From Nitrospira moscoviensis (GTDB taxonomy: Bacteria; Nitrospirota; Nitrospiria; Nitrospirales; Nitrospiraceae): a stretch of DNA of 64,000 nucleotides. How positions within the stretch are numbered: position 1 is the stretch's first letter; every line of letters starts with the position of its first letter. Under the pieces are notes generated by a model. That model was given only the letters and a program-made list of their open reading frames with translations. It was not told the origin of the DNA and made no database searches. Location of the stretch: NCBI RefSeq assembly GCF_001273775.1, contig NZ_CP011801.1, positions 496,001-560,000 on the forward strand, given 5' to 3'. The translations under genes were made by a program, and so were the position numbers. Positions 45,269 through 53,435 of the stretch are shown here, piece after piece.

Positions 45269-45685
45269 ATGGCGCGCGTGGTCCGGTTCGGCGTGTCCCT
45301 CGACGAGCGGTTGCTGAAGGAGTTCGATCGGCATATCAAGCGCCGCAAGTACACCAGCCGCTCGGAGGCGCTCCGGGATTTGATCCGGGACAATCTCGTC
45401 GGGCGGGAATGGGATCAGGACAAAGAGACCGTCGGCACGATCACGTTCGTCTACGACCACCATGTGCGCGACCTCACCGGCAAGCTGACCCATCTTCAGC
45501 ACGATTTCCAGGGCCACATCCTGGCCGGCATGCACGTGCATCTGGATCACGACCACTGCCTGGAGGTCCTGGTGGTCAAGGGGCGCGGGTCGGAAATACG
45601 GAAGATCGCCGACGCCCTGGTGAGCGTGAAAGGCGTCAAGCACGGCAAGCTCACCATGACGACGACGGGGAAGGACCTGCGCTAA
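45269..45685 (+). CDS. nikR: Nickel-responsive regulator NikR
   Basis: A 138-residue NikR. The N-terminal ribbon-helix-helix DNA-binding domain (VVRFGVSLDERLLKEFDRHI and RSEALRDLIRDNL) is followed by the ACT-like nickel domain. The square-planar nickel site is complete at His78, His89, His91 and Cys97 (MHVHLDHDHCLEVL), matching His76, His87, His89 and Cys95 of E. coli NikR. GGAGG lies 7 nt before the ATG at 45269. An upstream in-frame start at 45125 has no such support. It is transcribed with the receptor that follows one base after its stop, and divergently from the DUF4331 operon. Confidence 0.95.
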   Translation: MARVVRFGVSLDERLLKEFDRHIKRRKYTSRSEALRDLIRDNLVGREWDQDKETVGTITFVYDHHVRDLTGKLTHLQHDFQGHILAGMHVHLDHDHCLEVLVVKGRGSEIRKIADALVSVKGVKHGKLTMTTTGKDLR

Positions 45686-45686
45686 C

Positions 45687-47744
45687 GTGGCCGGTTGGAG
45701 AGGAATTGCGGCTGCGGCCGCCGGGCTGGCCCTCGTCTTCGTATGGGTCCGGGCTCCCGTCTTTGCACATGATCCCGATGCGCCGGAGGTCGATCTTCCC
45801 GAGGTGTCCGTCGTCGGCGAACGTCCCGTGGCGGCCTCCTCCCAACTATTCATTCCGGATCAGGAAATTCTCCTCCAGCCGCAAGGACGTCCGGCGCAGG
45901 TGCTTCGGCTGATTCCCGGCTTCATCGCCGTGGAACATTCCGGCGGCGCCGGCAAGGCGGATCAATATTTCCTGCGCGGGTTCGACGCCGACCACGGCAC
46001 CGACGTCGCGTTCTTCAACGACGGGATGCCGATCAATCTGCGTTCGCATGCGCACGGGCAGGGCTATACCGACTTGAACTTCATCATTCCCGAGACGATC
46101 GAAGGGCTGGATGTGACCAAAGGAGCCTACCTGCCGGAAGTCGGCGACTTCGCCACGGCCGGCGCTGTGAATTTTCGAACGAGGCAGGTGGTCACGGAAG
46201 GCGTCGTCCAGGCCGCCGGAGGGCAATTCGATACCCAGCGGTACCTCCTCATGGTCTCGCCGACGAAAGAGAAAGTCCGCACGTTGTTCGCCGGCGAGGG
46301 ATATTACACGAACGGGCCCTTTCAGAGCGACAATCGGTATTTCCGGGCGAATCTGCTCGCCAAGGCCACGACGAACCTGTCGCCGCGCGATGAGCTGAGC
46401 GTGACGGGGACCTTTCATAAGGCACAATGGAACGCGTCCGGAGAAATCCCCCTGCGGGCCGTCGCCGACGGATCGCTCGACCGCTTCGGCGCCATCGATC
46501 CGTCCGAGGGCGGGCGCACCCTGCGGACCACCGGGCGGTTGAACTACCATTACGATGCCGTCTCCGGCGGCGAATTTTTTGCGAATATCTACGGCCAGTA
46601 TTACCGGCTGGACCTGTTCACCAACTTCACATTTTTTCTCAACGATCCGATCAATGGCGACGGCATCTACCAGTTCGACCGGCGCGTGATGTACGGAGGA
46701 GACGTCGGATACAAGCAGCGCGGCGACGTCCTTGGCCTGCCGAGCGCCGGCACGATTGGATTTCAAACCAGAGTGGACGACATCCGCACGCGGCTCGGCA
46801 CACAAACTCGACGCGCGTTGACCGGCATCACGACGGCCAGCGATATCCTGGAAGCCTCTTATGCGCCCTTCGTCAAAGCCGAGGTGCAGCCGGCCTCGTG
46901 GCTGCGTCTGGCCGGGGGACTGCGTGCGGAGACCGTTACGTTCGACGTGCGGAATCTGTGCGACACCTGTCTGGAGCAGCCGGCCGGACACAGGAGCTCC
47001 ACCATCGTCTTGCCGAAGGCCAATGTCATTCTCGGGCCCTGGTTCCGCACGGAGGTCTTCCTGAACTACGGGGAGGGCTATCATAGCAACGATGCACGGG
47101 CCGTGGTGACCCCCGCCTCATCGCCGTTCGCCCGCGCCAGGACCTATGAGGTCGGGTTGCGTTCCAAACCCTGGGGATCCGACGGTCTCGAACTGACGGC
47201 CACCGCGTGGGGCATCGACCTGCAATCCGAGTTGGTCTTTGTGGGCGACGAGGGCACGACCGAGATCCGGGGTCCGACCAGACGGCGCGGCGTAGAGGTG
47301 GCGGCGCGGGGCCAAGTCTGGGGGCCGCTCTATTTCAACGGCAGCGTTACCTGGACCCACGCCGAGTTTCGCAACGGCGATGCGATTCCGCTGGCGCCCG
47401 AATATACGGCATACGGCCAGTTGTTGCTCCACTGGCCGGAGGGCCTGCGCTCCCAATTGCAAGCGACGTATCTGGGTGTCCGGCCGTTGATTGAAGATCG
47501 CAGTGCCAAGGCGCCCTCCTGGCTCGACGTGGATCTGTCGGAGCGGTACCTCCTGCCCATCCAATTGCCGCACGGCCGGCTGGAAGCGTTTTTCTATATC
47601 CAGAATCTGCTCGATACCAAATGGGAGCAGGCGACGTTCTTCTTTGAATCGCGCCTGCGCAATGAAGCGGCCGGTGTCGGCGACATCCACTTCGTGCCGG
47701 GGAATCCGCGGACGTTCTTCGGCGGGCTGGCGTGGTACTTTTAG
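45687..47744 (+). CDS. TonB-dependent outer-membrane receptor, predicted nickel/cobalt type
   Basis: A 685-residue receptor that starts with GTG one base after the nikR stop. A signal peptide (1-28) ends ...VFA-HDPDAPEVDLPEVSVVGE. The plug contains AQVLRLIPGFIAVEHSGG and the His-bearing segment INLRSHAHGQGYTDLNF. The barrel ends in FFGGLAWYF with a terminal Phe. Co-transcription with nikR makes nickel (or cobalt) complexes the most likely cargo. The TonB encoded at 41958-43067 is the probable partner. The stop codon overlaps the first base of a MITE-like element. Confidence 0.88.
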   Translation: MAGWRGIAAAAAGLALVFVWVRAPVFAHDPDAPEVDLPEVSVVGERPVAASSQLFIPDQEILLQPQGRPAQVLRLIPGFIAVEHSGGAGKADQYFLRGFDADHGTDVAFFNDGMPINLRSHAHGQGYTDLNFIIPETIEGLDVTKGAYLPEVGDFATAGAVNFRTRQVVTEGVVQAAGGQFDTQRYLLMVSPTKEKVRTLFAGEGYYTNGPFQSDNRYFRANLLAKATTNLSPRDELSVTGTFHKAQWNASGEIPLRAVADGSLDRFGAIDPSEGGRTLRTTGRLNYHYDAVSGGEFFANIYGQYYRLDLFTNFTFFLNDPINGDGIYQFDRRVMYGGDVGYKQRGDVLGLPSAGTIGFQTRVDDIRTRLGTQTRRALTGITTASDILEASYAPFVKAEVQPASWLRLAGGLRAETVTFDVRNLCDTCLEQPAGHRSSTIVLPKANVILGPWFRTEVFLNYGEGYHSNDARAVVTPASSPFARARTYEVGLRSKPWGSDGLELTATAWGIDLQSELVFVGDEGTTEIRGPTRRRGVEVAARGQVWGPLYFNGSVTWTHAEFRNGDAIPLAPEYTAYGQLLLHWPEGLRSQLQATYLGVRPLIEDRSAKAPSWLDVDLSERYLLPIQLPHGRLEAFFYIQNLLDTKWEQATFFFESRLRNEAAGVGDIHFVPGNPRTFFGGLAWYF

Positions 47745-47955
47745 CGGCTGCTGAAAACGCCGTTCAACGGCGTTCTCGGTCGCGTGCCTCCCTGCGACGT
47801 ACCCCATCGGGAAAGGAGCCGCCTTGGCGGCTCCGGGCGCGGCGGGTGAGAAGGGTACGCCTCAGTCGTCCCGCTTCCTGCGGCCTCGCCGGGAAGGACG
47901 CGTCTTGGCGCGCCGGGATGGGTGGGTGAGAAAGAGGACGTTTTGAGCAGCCGCT
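47743..47955. mobile_element. MITE-like element with 17-bp terminal inverted repeats
   Basis: AGCGGCTGCTGAAAACG at 47743-47759 and its inverse at 47939-47955 match in 16 of 17 positions. The 213-bp element has no coding capacity. Inside are two related modules (47809-47852 and 47891-47932), each beginning GGGAA and ending GTGAGAA, and a perfect hairpin GGAGCCGCC-TT-GGCGGCTCC at 47815-47834. It supplies the last bases of the receptor stop codon. A target-site duplication is not clear. No transposase is present in the window. Confidence 0.65.
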
Positions 47956-47979
47956 GCTAATCAGGTACATTGACGAGAC

Positions 47980-48546
47980 ATGTCCTTGTCTAAATCCGGA
48001 ACCATTCTTTCTCGCGACTATTTTGAGCGCTCCACCCTGACGGTTGCGCGGTCGCTTGTCGGCAAGTATCTGGTGCGCGAGAACGGGACAGGGACGATGG
48101 CGGGGAAAATCGTCGAAACGGAAGCCTATATCGGACCGCATGATTTGGCCTGCCATGCGTCCAGGGGCAGGACGCAGCGCACCGACGTGCTGTTCGGACC
48201 TCCGGGGATTTCCTATGTCTATATGATTTACGGGATGTATTACTGTCTGAACGTCGTGACGGAACGGGAGCACTATCCGGCCGCCGTCTTGATCCGGGCC
48301 ATCGAGGTGGACGGCACGCTCATCGACGGACCGGGACGCCTGTGCCGTACGCTCGCCATCGACCGCACGCTCAATCGGATCGACATGACGATCGGCCGAC
48401 AGCTTTGGTTCGAAGACCGAGGGCCACGCGTCCCCTCGCGCCTGGTGGAGGCCCATCCGCGCATCGGCGTGGACTATGCGGGTGAATGGGCCCACAAGCC
48501 GTTCCGATTCCGCCTGCAGACTCGGGCGAAACGTTCCCGCCGCTGA
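47980..48546 (+). CDS. 3-methyladenine DNA glycosylase (AAG/MPG family)
   Basis: A 188-residue base-excision repair enzyme that removes alkylated purines. The family signature is complete: KIVETEAYIGPHDLACHASRG (catalytic Glu and the Tyr that intercalates near it), RTDVLFGPPGISYVYMIYGMYYCLNVV, and AAVLIRAIE later. The length is normal. It is transcribed alone and ends just before a strong hairpin shared with the converging gene. Confidence 0.93.
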   Translation: MSLSKSGTILSRDYFERSTLTVARSLVGKYLVRENGTGTMAGKIVETEAYIGPHDLACHASRGRTQRTDVLFGPPGISYVYMIYGMYYCLNVVTEREHYPAAVLIRAIEVDGTLIDGPGRLCRTLAIDRTLNRIDMTIGRQLWFEDRGPRVPSRLVEAHPRIGVDYAGEWAHKPFRFRLQTRAKRSRR

Positions 48547-48552
48547 AAACAA

Positions 48553-48586
48553 CGAGGGGATGCGGCCGCGCGGCCGCATCCCCTCG
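48553..48586. terminator. Strong hairpin between converging genes
   Basis: CGAGGGGATGCGGCCG is followed by CG and then its exact inverse, giving a perfect 16-bp stem with a 2-nt loop. It lies 7 bp after the glycosylase stop and about 28 bp from the end of the converging small gene. No U-run follows on either strand, so it may act as a bidirectional pause or RNA-end stabiliser rather than a classical intrinsic terminator. Confidence 0.6.
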
Positions 48587-48613
48587 TGTCGCCCGTTGAT
48601 GAGATGCGAGGAA

Positions 48614-48982
48614 CTAGTCGATCTTGCGATCGCCGGTGATCTTGGTCGCGGAGGTCACGGGCGGCGCGATCTGGATCTGCGGGCCCTGGACTTTCGGGAG
48701 CCGGCCCGCGCCCTCGCTCGCCGTGATGCGCTCATTGTCCATCTTCTTCAGATCCTGTTTGACGTGCTTGTCATCGAACGCCGCCGCCTTCAGCAGGGTG
48801 GATTCTCCGCGCGCATCCGACTGACCCGGGTCATTCGCCGTCGGCTGGCCGTTGACGGGGCTCCCGCTGTTCTTCATCGGATACCCTTCGTGCTTCGGGA
48901 GAAGCGCCGGGTTGGCCGAGGCCATCGACAGCATGAACAGCACACCGGACAATGTCGCAACCGTGCCGATTACAAGCTTCAT
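48614..48982 (-). CDS. Small secreted protein of unknown function
   Basis: A 122-residue protein with a signal peptide (about 1-23, ending MASA) and a hydrophilic mature part: NPALLPKHEGYPMKNSGSP, then NDPGQSDARGESTLLKAAAFDDKHV. No cysteines or known domain were seen. GGAGTAGGAGT precedes the ATG at 48982, although the frame opens far upstream. I do not recognise the family, but the ordered composition and good ribosome-binding site argue for a real gene. Confidence 0.65.
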   Translation of the reverse strand: MKLVIGTVATLSGVLFMLSMASANPALLPKHEGYPMKNSGSPVNGQPTANDPGQSDARGESTLLKAAAFDDKHVKQDLKKMDNERITASEGAGRLPKVQGPQIQIAPPVTSATKITGDRKID

Positions 48983-49168
48983 ACTCCTACTCCTTTGAAA
49001 ATGGTGGCCGGAGAATGCGTTTAAGAAAACGATCAACGCCTGGGACAATCCCGAGTGGGCGGGATGATAGCCAGGGGGGGCCGTTTCTGTCAAGCGAAGA
49101 AAGAAGGGGGGCAGGCACCATTGTCGGAACGACCCGTAGGGCGCTGCGCGCAAATGGTGCCTGACCCC

Positions 49169-50998
49169 TTAATGGCGGCGTGGGGGCCGCCGGCCGCGTC
49201 CGCGATGGCGGAAGGCGGGGCCGCGGCTGACGCCGGGAAGCCGAATCGTGACGGTGGTGCCTTCCCCCGGCGCGCTGCCGATGGCGATCGATCCGCCATG
49301 CTCCTCGACGATCTTCTTGACCGTGGCGAGGCCCAGGCCGGTGCCCGAGCGCTTGGTGGTGAAAAACGGCTCGAAGACCTTGTCGAGGATCTCGGACGGG
49401 ATCGGGGCGCCGTCGTTCTTGATCAGGATTTGGACTTCGATACCGCGGCCGGCGCGGTGCTGGGTGATCTGGATGTGGAGGTGGCCGCCCGGGGTCATGG
49501 CCTCACAGGCGTTTTTGAAGATGCTCAGAAACACCTGCTGCAGCTTCGCTTCGTCTGCGCGGACCGGGGCGATGACGTTGGCGTAGTCCTTGGTGACGTG
49601 GATGCGGGTGACTTCCAGGTCGGTGCCCACGACGACCAGCGCGCTTTCCAGCACCTCGGGGATGCGGCACAGCCGGCGATTAAGCTCCAACGGTTTGGCG
49701 AAATCGAGGATCTCGTTCAGGATCGCTTCGACGCGGATCAAGTCGCGCATGGCGTTTTCGACCCGCGTCTGCGGATCGAAATCGAGAATCCCCTCGCCGG
49801 TCACTTCCTCCAGCTGCGCGCGGATCGAGGCGAGCGGCTCACGGATCTCGGTGGCCAGGAAGGCGCTGAACTCGCCGATCGCCGCTTGGCGTTCCTGTTT
49901 GCGGATGATGGGTTCCGATGAGGCGGCCGTCACGGGCTGCGGCACGGCCGGATCCGTATCGCTCGCGGGGACAGGGGTCGGGGGTGGGGCGGCCGGCGCC
50001 TGCAACAGGTCCGCGAGCTTGAGAATGACGGGCTCGAGCGTCCGCGCATCCGTCGGCTGGTACCGCGCCGCCTCTTTCGATCCCAGGGTAAGCGTGCCGC
50101 CGACTTGACCGCGCACGAAAAAGGGGACGACCAGCGAGGACAAATACCGATCCTTATAGAGATGCTTGTGATCGAGGAAGCGGCCCTGGGTCGAGGCCAG
50201 GTCATGGTCGACGCGCGGTTTGCGATGGCGCACGGCCCAGCCCGCAGCGGAGCTGTCGAGCGCCAGCCGGAAACCCGGTTTCAGGTCCTTCTTATGGTCC
50301 TTCTGCTCGCTTTTCACGTCTCCGGCCATCCCGAGGACTTCCACGTTCCCTGCGAGCGGATCGTAGCAGCAGGCCCAGGCCCGGTCGTACGGCACGTACT
50401 GATTCGCCTCCGCGAGCACCGCTTCGATCTTGCTCTGCAGCTCGGGCGTACAGTGCGAGGCCGGAGCGGGAAAGATTTCCGCGCTGCTGGGCGGGGCGGG
50501 AACGGGCTCCTGCGACACATAGGACCGGCTCAAGACCGCGTTCGTGTCGAACAGTCCTTCGCGCTCGAGCGATTTGGTGATGGCGTCGCTCGCCTGCTCC
50601 ATCATGGCCTTGTCTTTCTTGGCGAAGGTCGCCCCTTCTTTCCGGCCGATGACCAGATAACCGTAGGTGCGCTGACGATGGCGCAGCGGGACGCCCAAGA
50701 GCGATTTGGCGCCGGGGGTGATCAGCCGCAGCCGCATGGTGCGCCCGCCGTCCTGTTCCGGTCCGCCTGCCGCCAGGACGGCCGAGGATTGGGTGGAGAG
50801 GGTGCGAAGAATGGCTTGCACGTCCCGCGGCGTGAATCCCCGCGCGGTATGGCCGACCAGCGGCCCCTTTTCCTGGTGGAAAATCGCCGCCAGCGCGGCA
50901 TCCATCGCCAGGTCATTGAGCGCGGAATTCAGCGTGCGTTGCAGATGGGTCTCGGGGGCGGCTTTCGGCTGAGTTGCTGAAGTGGTCATGAACGCCAT
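49169..50998 (-). CDS. GAF-GAF histidine-kinase-like protein lacking the phosphoacceptor histidine
   Basis: A 609-residue cytoplasmic protein. Two GAF-like regions (about 20-145 and 190-330) precede a dimerisation helix and a HATPase_c domain. The H-box reads GEFSAFLATEIREPL where the family has AHEIRNPL, so Thr383 stands where the phosphorylated His should be. The N-box (FLSIFKNACEAM), a weakened G1 box (IKNDGAPIP) and VFEPFFTTKRSGTGLGLA are present, so ATP binding may remain. It is probably a pseudokinase or an allosteric partner of another kinase. No response regulator is adjacent. The start at 50998 avoids overlap with the next gene; 50989 is an alternative. Confidence 0.8.
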   Translation of the reverse strand: MAFMTTSATQPKAAPETHLQRTLNSALNDLAMDAALAAIFHQEKGPLVGHTARGFTPRDVQAILRTLSTQSSAVLAAGGPEQDGGRTMRLRLITPGAKSLLGVPLRHRQRTYGYLVIGRKEGATFAKKDKAMMEQASDAITKSLEREGLFDTNAVLSRSYVSQEPVPAPPSSAEIFPAPASHCTPELQSKIEAVLAEANQYVPYDRAWACCYDPLAGNVEVLGMAGDVKSEQKDHKKDLKPGFRLALDSSAAGWAVRHRKPRVDHDLASTQGRFLDHKHLYKDRYLSSLVVPFFVRGQVGGTLTLGSKEAARYQPTDARTLEPVILKLADLLQAPAAPPPTPVPASDTDPAVPQPVTAASSEPIIRKQERQAAIGEFSAFLATEIREPLASIRAQLEEVTGEGILDFDPQTRVENAMRDLIRVEAILNEILDFAKPLELNRRLCRIPEVLESALVVVGTDLEVTRIHVTKDYANVIAPVRADEAKLQQVFLSIFKNACEAMTPGGHLHIQITQHRAGRGIEVQILIKNDGAPIPSEILDKVFEPFFTTKRSGTGLGLATVKKIVEEHGGSIAIGSAPGEGTTVTIRLPGVSRGPAFRHRGRGRRPPRRH

Positions 50999-51048
50999 CA
51001 ATTGTCCGATCGGGGCCGCATTGTAGCAACCGCGGAAGGGCACTGCAA

Positions 51049-51498
51049 TCAAGGATTGATGATTTTCGGAGGACGCCGGTCGACCTCGATGTGGTCGATC
51101 GGCCGGTCGATCAACCAACTGTTCAAAATCGTCGTGACCAGACTGATGACGAGCGCGCCGCCCGCTGCGGACCAGAAGCCGCCGACCGTAAAGCCTTTGA
51201 CGAGGTAGGCGGTCAGCTCCAGCAGCAGCGCATTCAGCACGACGAGAAAGAGGCCCAGCGTGAACACGATCAAGGGGAGGGTCAAGACGAACAGGACGGG
51301 CCGGAGAACGAGGTTCAAAATAGTCAGGACCAGGACGGCCGCCAGACCTGCGCTGACGCTGTCCGTTTCGATGCCGGGGACGATGGCCACGGCCAAAAAG
51401 ACGGCGACACCGGTGACCAGCACGCGCGTGATAATTCTCCGCGTCCCTCCGTGAAAGGGCGATTCGTGGACCATCCGGGCAAAGTGAATCTGCGGCAT
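51049..51498 (-). CDS. Phage-holin-like / YvlD family membrane protein
   Basis: A 149-residue protein with four hydrophobic helices. The family motif region is LTILNLVLRPVLFVLTLPLIVFTLGLFLVVLNALLL, typical of the four-helix phage-holin-4/DUF360 family found in many bacterial chromosomes. There is no lysis gene or other phage gene nearby, so a phage function is unlikely. It is 50 bp upstream of the kinase-like gene on the same strand. Confidence 0.85.
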   Translation of the reverse strand: MPQIHFARMVHESPFHGGTRRIITRVLVTGVAVFLAVAIVPGIETDSVSAGLAAVLVLTILNLVLRPVLFVLTLPLIVFTLGLFLVVLNALLLELTAYLVKGFTVGGFWSAAGGALVISLVTTILNSWLIDRPIDHIEVDRRPPKIINP

Positions 51499-51515
51499 CC
51501 GTCCCTCTACTGCCC

Positions 51516-51848
51516 CTACTGCCCCGACGCCGCCGGCGCGCTCTTGGCGGCCGAGTAGTGCACGTCCGTCGCGATCAGCGTCTTCTTGTCCTTCTCGTCT
51601 TTCGTGGCCTCGATCACCACGCGGTCGCCGACCGACGGCGGCTCGGTGGATTTGGGATTCCCTTTGGCCTTGAAGCGCGTCTGCTTCGTGAGCGCCACCG
51701 AAACCGTGGCGCCTTTCGGCGTTTTGACCTCGATGTGCGTGGCGTCGATGGCGGTGACGGTGCCCAACACATGCTGGCCGCTGCCGTGGGCCGACGCCGT
51801 GGCGGCGGCGACGAGCAGCGTGAGCGCGATGATGGCGGATCGAACCAT
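51516..51848 (-). CDS. Small secreted DUF5666-like protein
   Basis: A 110-residue protein with a signal peptide (1-20, ending ASA-HGSG) and a single OB-like domain: VLGTVTAIDATHIEVKTPKGATVSVALTKQTRFK, then VGDRVVIEATKD. Proteins of this type are often found near metal or redox systems, but no function is established here. GGAGTTCCATC precedes the ATG at 51848. Confidence 0.75.
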   Translation of the reverse strand: MVRSAIIALTLLVAAATASAHGSGQHVLGTVTAIDATHIEVKTPKGATVSVALTKQTRFKAKGNPKSTEPPSVGDRVVIEATKDEKDKKTLIATDVHYSAAKSAPAASGQ

Positions 51849-51876
51849 GATGGAACTCCGTTTTAAGATGAGGTTA

Positions 51877-52497
51877 TCAGTGATGATGATCGGAAGCGGC
51901 CGGCGCACCGGCGGTCTCGTCGCCTTGGAGGAATCGGTCGAAGGAGGCCTCCTCGTCCAGCTGGTGCTTGGTCTTCGGATTCAAGGTCTTCATCAGTTCC
52001 AGCTCGTCGGCCGCCAGTTGCGGGAGATGCCGGATAAAGTGCACCAGCTTCCAGCTGTCGAGGTCTTGGTCGGGATCCCCTTCCCCCCACGCCGGCATCC
52101 CGGTAAAGCGGATCCCGTTGTGGATGACCCAGAAGAGCTCCCCGTCGGACATCGTCTGGGTCGCCGGTTCGCGCAGATCCGGCGCTTTGGGATAGACGTT
52201 CTTGCCGATGGGCGTCTGCCCGCTGCCGTCGTTGGCATGGCAGATGGCGCAGTGGTCGGCGAAATGCGCCAGCCCCTCCTGCGCGACCTCCGGCGTGAGC
52301 GGCACCGGGTTCGGCTTGTTGCGATCGGCCAGCGGGATGGCCAGATAGCGCAGTTTCCGGGCGATCCAGACTTCGAGCGCATGCGGTTCCGCCTTGGCGC
52401 TGAATCCCGTCGTAAACGTGAGATAGCCGAACCAGCCGAGAACCCCGACGATCGCGACCCCGACGATCACCAGCCCCGTGACGATCTTCGCCCGCAT
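51877..52497 (-). CDS. Membrane-anchored monohaem cytochrome c
   Basis: A 206-residue protein with an N-terminal membrane anchor (about 5-28) and a class I cytochrome c domain. The haem site is CAICH (near residue 83) in HFADHCAICHANDGSG. The distal Met lies in GIRFTGMPAWGEG. The C-terminus ends in a His-rich tail (SDHHH). It could donate or accept electrons at the periplasmic face. GAGG precedes the ATG at 52497. The frame remains open far upstream through the CruF-like gene. Confidence 0.88.
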   Translation of the reverse strand: MRAKIVTGLVIVGVAIVGVLGWFGYLTFTTGFSAKAEPHALEVWIARKLRYLAIPLADRNKPNPVPLTPEVAQEGLAHFADHCAICHANDGSGQTPIGKNVYPKAPDLREPATQTMSDGELFWVIHNGIRFTGMPAWGEGDPDQDLDSWKLVHFIRHLPQLAADELELMKTLNPKTKHQLDEEASFDRFLQGDETAGAPAASDHHH

Positions 52498-52538
52498 GCC
52501 CACCTCGCCACCACTATACAAACTCTGCCGGCCCAATG

Positions 52539-53348
52539 CTACTGACCCGCCGCGCCGTCCACCGGCAGAAGACGCGCCGCAAGCAGCGCCGTGATCGGCA
52601 GATACATCAACGTGCCGGTCGCGCCCAATAAGGATTCGCCGATCCAAAACGTGACGCCGAGATTGAACAGGAGCACGCCGTAATACAAGCCGACGCCGAG
52701 CAGCAGGCGCCGCGTGACGGAGGCGGAGGCCCGCGCCGGCAACGCGGACAGCCGGCGGTCCATCGAGAAATAGAGCGTCAGCGAAATGAACCCCACGACG
52801 GCCCAGCCGACGTAATTGGCGAGCGGCACGCCGAAATGGATGCCGGGGTCGGGATAATAATAAATCTTCCCGAGAAACCACCGGTCGCCGCGTAGCGCGA
52901 CGGGATCGATCACCATGTCGATCCAGGCGAAGAACAGAGCGGTGAGCAGCAGAACCGGCCACCCGGTGCGAGCGGTCAGGTCGAATCGCAGCGGCAGCGG
53001 CCGCGCGGCCCCGCTCGGCGCTCGATCGGGCGGGAGCAGAAAACAGAGGGCGAGACAGTACGCCGCATAGAGCAGAAAGCTGAACGAGAGAGAATCCATG
53101 AACGGGATGTTTGCGATGTACAGCTCTTGTCCCACCGTCGAGCCGTTGTAGTGATACCAGCCGAAGGGAATGCCGGTGCGCGTGGAGGAGAATTCGCAGA
53201 CGAAGGCCGTGAGCCAGCTGATCAGCCACAACCGCCAGGTCCTCGCCCAGCCGAGCAGTTGAACGGCGGCAACGAGAAACGCGGCGAGGAAGAGGAAGAC
53301 GTAGGGGCGGAAGATGATCGTCTTGATCAGTAACGTGATGACGTCCAT
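52539..53348 (-). CDS. Carotenoid biosynthesis protein (CruF/DUF422 family)
   Basis: A 269-residue membrane protein with about seven helices. Signatures are ALFFAWIDMVIDPVALRGD and HFGVPLANYVGWAVVGFI, as in CruF-type 1',2'-hydratases and related membrane enzymes, and SSTRTGIPFGWYHYNG in the first half. Its neighbours HpnA and a polyprenyl synthase support a terpenoid role. The exact reaction is not determined by sequence. Confidence 0.8.
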   Translation of the reverse strand: MDVITLLIKTIIFRPYVFLFLAAFLVAAVQLLGWARTWRLWLISWLTAFVCEFSSTRTGIPFGWYHYNGSTVGQELYIANIPFMDSLSFSFLLYAAYCLALCFLLPPDRAPSGAARPLPLRFDLTARTGWPVLLLTALFFAWIDMVIDPVALRGDRWFLGKIYYYPDPGIHFGVPLANYVGWAVVGFISLTLYFSMDRRLSALPARASASVTRRLLLGVGLYYGVLLFNLGVTFWIGESLLGATGTLMYLPITALLAARLLPVDGAAGQ

Positions 53349-53355
53349 TGGCAGA

Positions 53356-53431
53356 AGTGATGGGTGAAGGGTGATGGGTGATGAGTGGCCCGACCGTTAA
53401 ACTCGTCACGCATCACTCGTCACTCCGCACT
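53356..53431. repeat. Inverted heptamer array between the cruF-like and hpnA genes
   Basis: AGTGATG/GGTGATG units occupy 53356-53383. CGTCACG/CATCACT/CGTCACT units of opposite sense occupy 53404-53431. The loop is about 20 bp. The arms are complementary and fill the gap between the two co-directional genes, ending 4 bp before the hpnA stop. Confidence 0.8.
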
Positions 53432-53435
53432 GTTT

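Noticed and set aside
51049..51498. Prophage remnant suggested by the holin-like protein
   Set aside because: No other phage gene, attachment site or composition shift is nearby. The four-helix family is common on bacterial chromosomes.
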